In this document: positions 7,663-11,137 of the stretch, one piece after another
How positions within the stretch are numbered: position 1 is the first letter of the stretch
Layout of the letters: the number at the start of each line of letters is the position of its first letter
Assembly (NCBI GenBank): GCA_030039775.1
Contig: JASHUX010000233.1
Span: 1 to 11,137 of the forward strand
DNA: 11,137 nt
Source: Alphaproteobacteria bacterium
Lineage (GTDB): Bacteria > Pseudomonadota > Alphaproteobacteria > ATCC43930 > CGMCC-115725
Direction: 5' to 3'
Position numbers and translations under genes: made by a program
The notes under the pieces: model-generated
Databases searched by the model: none
The model's input: only the letters and a program-made list of their open reading frames with translations
What the model was told of the DNA's origin: nothing

Positions 7663-7696
7663 GTGAAGGGCGACGGTTCGCACCGTCGCCCTTCAC
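7663..7696 (-). terminator. Strong hairpin after the minus-strand substrate-binding protein gene
   Basis: A 15-bp perfect inverted repeat (7663-7677 with 7682-7696) closes a 4-nt loop, starting 19 nt after the binding-protein stop in the direction of transcription. The bases that follow on the minus strand (TGACTTTTGG) hold only a 4-T run, so termination is probably partial. It sits between the binding protein and permease A, the same relative place as the hairpin at 515-541 in the other operon, and probably lets the binding protein be made in excess. Bases 7627-7662 hold only a short CG-rich stretch. Confidence 0.75.
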
Positions 7697-7715
7697 CGAA
7701 TAATGTCAACTCAGC

Positions 7716-8927
7716 TCAGGGCTTCGGCTTCGGCTCGATCGGCTTGCCGCCCTTGAAGAACGTGTTGATGTAGGCATCGGCGACCAGATGATGATCCGGC
7801 TCGTCCGCCCAGCACGTGCTGGTCGGCGTGATGCCCGGCCATGCCTTGTAGAGCTTCTCCGCGCTGGCGTCGTTCAACGCCGGCAACGGAAACCAAACCA
7901 TGTTGGTCATCGGCTTCGCGCCGTTCAACATCTTCATGGCAACGTAGAACGCCTCGTAGCCGTTGGAGCCGCCGCCGGCCAGGAAGGCCAACGTGTGCAG
8001 CTTCTTTTCGTGCCAGTAAGCGATATAGGCGCATTCGTTGGTGCCGTCGGCTTGCATCACCGGCGGACGGCCCGATTGCGCAAGCGCCTCGTCGGCCGCG
8101 ACGGCCATGTCGCCATAAGAGACGATGCCATCCAGCTTTTGCGGATGCGTGGCGAGCCACTTCACCATTTCGGTCTTCGATGTCGCTTCGTTCCAAAAGC
8201 CATAGACGGTGCCGACGATCTTAATGCCCGGATACTTCGCGAGTGCCGCCTTGGATCCGGCCTCAAGACCGATGGTGGTCGATATCCCCGGCACGCCGCT
8301 GAGGATCAGGACGTTGCCCTTGCCGTGAAGCGCCTTGCCAACCCAATCGGCGAGCTCGCGCCCACCGTAGTACTGGTTGCTGCCGACGTTCATCGCATAC
8401 GGACAATTGACCGGCGACTGCACGGTAATGCTGAGCACGCCATGTTCCATCGCGTCCTTCATGCCCGCGCACAGTCCGGTCGGGTTGCTGGGCGTCGAGA
8501 CGATGACGTTGCAGCCTTGCCGCGACAGGTTATTGAACTGGGTCAACTGAACGCTGATGTTGTTGTTGGAATCCGTGGTCAGCACGTCTTCCTTGGTCAA
8601 GCCCGCGGCGTGATACTGCGCATTGAGCTTCTTCAACTCGTTCAGCAGATCGGTCCGCCACGACGTGCCGAGCATCGAATCGTTGAGACAGAACTGCCAC
8701 GGCGGCGCCGGCGGGTTCCAGTTGGCGTACGGATTCGGTCCGACCGGTGCGTTGTACCAATAATGGTCGTAGTACGCCCGCGCCTTCGCCGGGACGTTCG
8801 ACAACGCCTGCTCTTGCTCGGCCTTGGTCGGTTCGTCGGCGGCATACGCCGCCCCGACGCCGAAGCCGAGTATTCCGGCGACGCCGACCATCAGCGCCGC
8901 ACCCCGTAACATGCTGCGTAATGTCAT
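7716..8927 (-). CDS. CUT2-type ABC transporter periplasmic substrate-binding protein
   Basis: This 403-residue secreted protein has an N-terminal signal peptide (basic MTLRSMLRG, a hydrophobic core to about residue 25, and a likely cut after AYA at 27-29). The mature part looks like a two-lobed Peripla_BP_4 solute-binding protein: the 'GCNVIVSTPSNPTG' strand (138-151), 'GVLSITVQSPV' (163-173), 'GNVLILSGVPG' (204-214) and 'LDGIVSYGDMA' (265-275). It would capture the ligand and hand it to permeases A and B. It is longer than ribose-binding protein (about 300) because of an N-terminal extension of the mature region. Six cysteines (80, 139, 153, 175, 299, 372) are many for this family and may form disulfides in the periplasm. 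ATG 8927 is chosen over the 25-codon longer start because GGAGGG lies 6 nt upstream and the signal peptide begins there. The ligand is unknown. Confidence 0.88.
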   Translation of the reverse strand: MTLRSMLRGAALMVGVAGILGFGVGAAYAADEPTKAEQEQALSNVPAKARAYYDHYWYNAPVGPNPYANWNPPAPPWQFCLNDSMLGTSWRTDLLNELKKLNAQYHAAGLTKEDVLTTDSNNNISVQLTQFNNLSRQGCNVIVSTPSNPTGLCAGMKDAMEHGVLSITVQSPVNCPYAMNVGSNQYYGGRELADWVGKALHGKGNVLILSGVPGISTTIGLEAGSKAALAKYPGIKIVGTVYGFWNEATSKTEMVKWLATHPQKLDGIVSYGDMAVAADEALAQSGRPPVMQADGTNECAYIAYWHEKKLHTLAFLAGGGSNGYEAFYVAMKMLNGAKPMTNMVWFPLPALNDASAEKLYKAWPGITPTSTCWADEPDHHLVADAYINTFFKGGKPIEPKPKP

Positions 8928-8933
8928 ATCTTT

Positions 8934-8939
8934 CCCTCC
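8934..8939 (-). promoter_or_regulatory. Ribosome binding site fixing the binding-protein start
   Basis: GGAGGG is followed by 6 nt and then ATG 8927. This strong site decides against the longer frame beginning at 9002 and places the start exactly at the signal peptide. Confidence 0.75.
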
Positions 8940-8964
8940 CGCTTCGGCCGCGTTTTTGCGAGCC

Positions 8965-8978
8965 GAAATATATATTTC
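8965..8978. promoter_or_regulatory. AT-rich perfect 14-bp palindrome, candidate operator
   Basis: The bases GAAATATATATTTC form a perfect palindrome in an otherwise GC-rich region, in the leader of the minus-strand binding-protein gene, 38 bp before its start codon. It would lie just downstream of the transcription start predicted from the candidate promoter at 8987-9015, a common place for a repressor operator. I cannot name the regulator, and no regulator gene is in the window. Chance is possible given the alternating AT core. Confidence 0.35.
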
Positions 8979-8986
8979 CTCAAAAA

Positions 8987-9015
8987 GTATTAGATGGTTC
9001 ACCCCGCGCCGTCAA
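8987..9015 (-). promoter_or_regulatory. Candidate sigma-70-type promoter for the binding-protein gene
   Basis: On the minus strand, TTGACG (9015-9010, five of six matching TTGACA) is followed by a 17-bp spacer and TAATAC (8992-8987, three of six matching TATAAT). The start point would be near 8980, giving a leader of about 53 nt. It lies in the 103-bp gap between the SDR stop and the binding-protein start, the widest gap ahead of any intact gene in this operon except that before permease A. The weak -10 makes this tentative. Confidence 0.35.
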
Positions 9016-9020
9016 TTGAC
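9011..9020. promoter_or_regulatory. 10-bp perfect palindrome overlapping the candidate -35
   Basis: GTCAATTGAC is a perfect palindrome that shares its TTGAC with the candidate -35 element at 9010-9015. A protein bound here would block or recruit RNA polymerase. It is short enough to be chance. Confidence 0.25.
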
Positions 9021-9030
9021 CCTGACCGCA

Positions 9031-9918
9031 TCAACGTTTCGCCGGCGCATAAATCGGGTTCGATGTCAGAAACGTGATCGCCGCCGCCCGTTCCTTATTC
9101 AAAGGCTCGTCCGGGAACGCGTCGAGGATTGCGTCGAACCGTTGCCGCACACCCTCCTTGAATTCCGGATGCGTCAGGATGAAGAGGTCGTTGCGCTTGA
9201 CGCCGTGCAGCACGCGCTCGCCGACTTCCTCATGATCCATCCACAGCGGATTGTTCGGACGGTCCTGGAGCTGTCGCTCGAATTCGGCGTAACCGCTGTT
9301 CTTGCTGTAGCGCTCCGGGCGCAGCTTGCGCGTCTGTGCGATGTTGGTCTGAACCGGGCCGGGACAGAAGGCTGAAACGCCGATCTTGTCGTCCGCAAGC
9401 TCGCCGCGCAGTACTTCCGAAATCGCCATCACCGCCGCCTTTGCCGCGATGTAAATTCCGGCTCGCGAAATCGGCAGCACCGCCGCCGCCGACGCGGTGT
9501 TGACGATATGGCCGCCCTCGCCCTGCGACAGCATGCGCGGCAAGAATTCCTGGATGCCGTTGATCACGCCGTTGAGATTGACGTCTAGGCCCCAATCCCA
9601 ATCGTCGTACTTCGCCTGCTTCAACGGTCCGCCAATGCCGATGCCGGCGTTATTGACCAGCACATGCACCTTGCCGTAGACGCGCACCGTCTCCTCAGCT
9701 GCGGCGGCCATGGCCGGCCTGTCGGTAACGTCGAGACGGATCGGATGCACCGTCTGCCCCCGCGATTTGAGGGTCGTGACCGCGGCGTCGAGATGGTCCT
9801 GCCGAATATCGGCAATGACGATCTTCATGCCTTCCTTGGCGAACGCCTTGGCGATGCCGAGACCGATGCCGCTGGCGCCGCCGGTGATGAAGGCGACCTT
9901 GCCCGAGAGGTTTTCCAT
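9031..9918 (-). CDS. Short-chain dehydrogenase/reductase (classical SDR), probably NAD-dependent
   Basis: This 295-residue cytoplasmic oxidoreductase has a Rossmann fold. The cofactor motif TGGASGIG is at residues 12-19 and NNAG at 89-92. The catalytic tetrad is complete: N114, S143, Y156 and K160 (YIAAK). Asp37 at the end of the second strand usually means NAD rather than NADP, although Arg39 is close by. It should interconvert an alcohol and a ketone or aldehyde; the substrate is not readable. It is about 40 residues longer than minimal classical SDRs, through a C-terminal tail that may cover the active site. ATG 9918 starts 5 nt after the stop of the MetE-like gene, and the longer frame to 10200 is only that gene read in another frame. 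The tight spacing suggests the two enzymes act in one pathway. Confidence 0.9.
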   Translation of the reverse strand: MENLSGKVAFITGGASGIGLGIAKAFAKEGMKIVIADIRQDHLDAAVTTLKSRGQTVHPIRLDVTDRPAMAAAAEETVRVYGKVHVLVNNAGIGIGGPLKQAKYDDWDWGLDVNLNGVINGIQEFLPRMLSQGEGGHIVNTASAAAVLPISRAGIYIAAKAAVMAISEVLRGELADDKIGVSAFCPGPVQTNIAQTRKLRPERYSKNSGYAEFERQLQDRPNNPLWMDHEEVGERVLHGVKRNDLFILTHPEFKEGVRQRFDAILDAFPDEPLNKERAAAITFLTSNPIYAPAKR

Positions 9919-9923
9919 AAGGC

Positions 9924-11075
9924 TCAGCCCCACAATTCCTTGGTAGCGATGCGGGCGCCCTCCGCCAGGGCCTCGAACTTCGCCCACATCACGGTCGGAT
10001 GAACGCGCTGAATGAAGTCGACTTGCGCGAAACCGCAATCGGTGCCGGCAATGACGTTTTCCCGGCCGACGATCTTGGCGTAGCGGATAATTCGATCGGC
10101 GACCAGGCGCGGATGCTCGACCGTGATGGTGTGATGCGTCACGATGCCCGGAATCAAGATCTTGTCTTTCGGCAGCTTTACCGTTTCCCAGACGCGCCAC
10201 TCATGCTCGTGGCGCGGATTGGCGGCCTCGATCGAATAGGCCTGCGCCTTCACCTTGAGGACGATGTCGACGATGTCCTCGAGCGGCGCATCGGCGACAT
10301 GCGGCACGTGCCACGAACCGAAGCAGACGTGATAGCGGATGCGATCCTCGGGGATACCCTCGAGCGCATGGTTGAGCGCGTCGACGCGCAGCTCCGCCCA
10401 CTCGCGGTATTTCGCCGGGCTTTGCTGAACGAAATGGTCGTACATATTGGCAAGCACGGCGTCGTCAACCTGAAGAACGAAGCCGGCCTTATACGCGGCC
10501 TGGTATTCCTCACGCAGCGCTTCGGCGATGGCGAAGATATAATCGCGCTCGCTCTTGTAGTGTTCATTGACGCCGTCGAACGCGGTGCTGGCCGGCGCCA
10601 CGGCAGTGAAGAAAATCTCTTCGACCTTGGCGCCCTGCGCCGCCGCTTTCAGATTGTCCATGTCGCGCTTGATAATGTCCTGCGCCTTGTACTTGATCGG
10701 CCCGATGCAGGCTTCGGTCGGACGGCCGGCCAGGATCCCCGGCATGTCGATTTCCATCATGTCCTTGAAGCGCTCACGGTCGCGGCCTAGCCAGTAGACG
10801 GGACGGCGCTGATTCTCCCGAATCTCGAAACCGGTGACACGGTCGAGGATATAGTTCGCCCAGCTGCCCTTGCCGAATTCGCCGTCATTGGCGATATCGA
10901 TGCCGACTTCGGCCTGGTGGCGGACCACGTCCGCGACCGCCTTGCGCAACGCCGCCTCGTACTCGCCCTGCTTCGCCGCATTTTCGAGCGCCGCCTTGTT
11001 GGCGTCGAGCAGCGCCTTTGGGCGGATCAAGCTGCCGACATGCGTGGTCAGAATCCGGCGTTCGCTGCGTTTCAT
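9924..11075 (-). CDS. Short MetE-like protein (cobalamin-independent methionine synthase C-terminal family)
   Basis: This 383-residue TIM-barrel protein is homologous to the catalytic C-terminal half of MetE, the cobalamin-independent methionine synthase. It has the N-terminal TTHVGSLIRP segment (10-19) and an 'IANDGEFG' motif (61-68). The expected zinc ligands are all present: H249 and C251 (HVC), E283 and C347 (TDCG), so thiol-activating chemistry is likely intact. It lacks the N-terminal half of true MetE (about 750 residues). Proteins of this size include short core methionine synthases and epoxyalkane:coenzyme M transferases, and many remain uncharacterised. The setting, with an SDR and an importer, favours a catabolic or modifying role over housekeeping methionine synthesis. 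ATG 11075 is preferred over TTG 11114 because AGGGAG lies 7 nt upstream. It is the first visible gene of the operon. Confidence 0.85.
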   Translation of the reverse strand: MKRSERRILTTHVGSLIRPKALLDANKAALENAAKQGEYEAALRKAVADVVRHQAEVGIDIANDGEFGKGSWANYILDRVTGFEIRENQRRPVYWLGRDRERFKDMMEIDMPGILAGRPTEACIGPIKYKAQDIIKRDMDNLKAAAQGAKVEEIFFTAVAPASTAFDGVNEHYKSERDYIFAIAEALREEYQAAYKAGFVLQVDDAVLANMYDHFVQQSPAKYREWAELRVDALNHALEGIPEDRIRYHVCFGSWHVPHVADAPLEDIVDIVLKVKAQAYSIEAANPRHEHEWRVWETVKLPKDKILIPGIVTHHTITVEHPRLVADRIIRYAKIVGRENVIAGTDCGFAQVDFIQRVHPTVMWAKFEALAEGARIATKELWG

Positions 11076-11137
11076 CGCGCCACTCCCTTTTGTTTCCTTG
11101 TGAACAGAACGCAATTATGTATCCAGGATTCCGTACT
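11076..11137 (-). promoter_or_regulatory. Upstream region of the minus-strand operon, with ribosome site and possible -10
   Basis: On the minus strand, AGGGAG (11088-11083) lies 7 nt before ATG 11075 and sets that start. Further upstream, CATAAT (11119-11114) differs from the TATAAT consensus at one base and could be a -10 element. Its -35 would fall at or past the edge of the window, so the promoter cannot be judged. ATCC-A-GGAT at 11121-11129 is a very short inverted repeat and may be chance. Confidence 0.35.

Noticed and set aside
8928..9002. 25-codon N-terminal extension of the binding protein
   Set aside because: It would put a charged segment ahead of the signal peptide and ignore the strong GGAGGG site just before ATG 8927. 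It also covers the palindrome and leader.
9919..10200. Longer N-terminus for the SDR
   Set aside because: The extension lies inside the MetE-like gene and has no SDR features. MENLSGKVAF at 9918 is a normal SDR start.
9924..11075. Calling the MetE-like protein a methionine synthase or an epoxyalkane:coenzyme M transferase outright
   Set aside because: The zinc ligands and length fit several functions in the family, and no coenzyme M gene or other deciding neighbour is in the window.

Overview
The window is dense, GC-rich bacterial DNA (well above 60% GC by eye). Its gene families are common in soil and plant-associated Alphaproteobacteria, and the order Hyphomicrobiales (Bradyrhizobium or Rhodopseudomonas-like) is my best guess. 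That placement rests on composition and gene style; there is no rRNA or other marker gene. I see no tRNA, rRNA, CRISPR array, insertion sequence or transcriptional regulator.

Two ABC import systems of the ribose/galactose-type (CUT2) family face each other and meet at base 4065/4066. The plus-strand operon (1-4065) holds the 3' end of a periplasmic substrate-binding protein, a strong hairpin, a lone permease, and an 837-residue protein that fuses a complete double-cassette ATPase to a complete permease. The minus-strand operon (11075 down to 4066) holds a short MetE-like zinc methyltransferase-family protein, a short-chain dehydrogenase/reductase, a substrate-binding protein, a hairpin, permease A, a double-cassette ATPase and permease B. 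The last three genes overlap by 4-bp ATGA junctions. The transporter genes have the same order in both operons, so the plus-strand fusion corresponds to the ATPase and permease B joined in frame.

The minus-strand operon looks like an import-and-process unit. A small molecule would be captured in the periplasm, pumped in, and acted on by the MetE-like enzyme and the SDR. The substrate cannot be read from the sequence, and there is no sugar kinase or isomerase in the window to suggest an ordinary sugar.

The most surprising detail is a 27-codon open frame at 7626-7543, between the substrate-binding protein and permease A. Its product closely matches the first 27 residues of the intact MetE-like protein at the other end of the operon (13 identical, 12 of them in the first 20), and its stop overlaps the permease start as ATGA. 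It looks like the 5' stump of a second MetE-like gene, possibly now acting as a coupling leader peptide. Other points are a degenerate second cassette in the minus-strand ATPase, two conserved cysteines in the C-terminal parts of both binding proteins, and a possible internal promoter flanked by two perfect palindromes ahead of the minus-strand binding protein.
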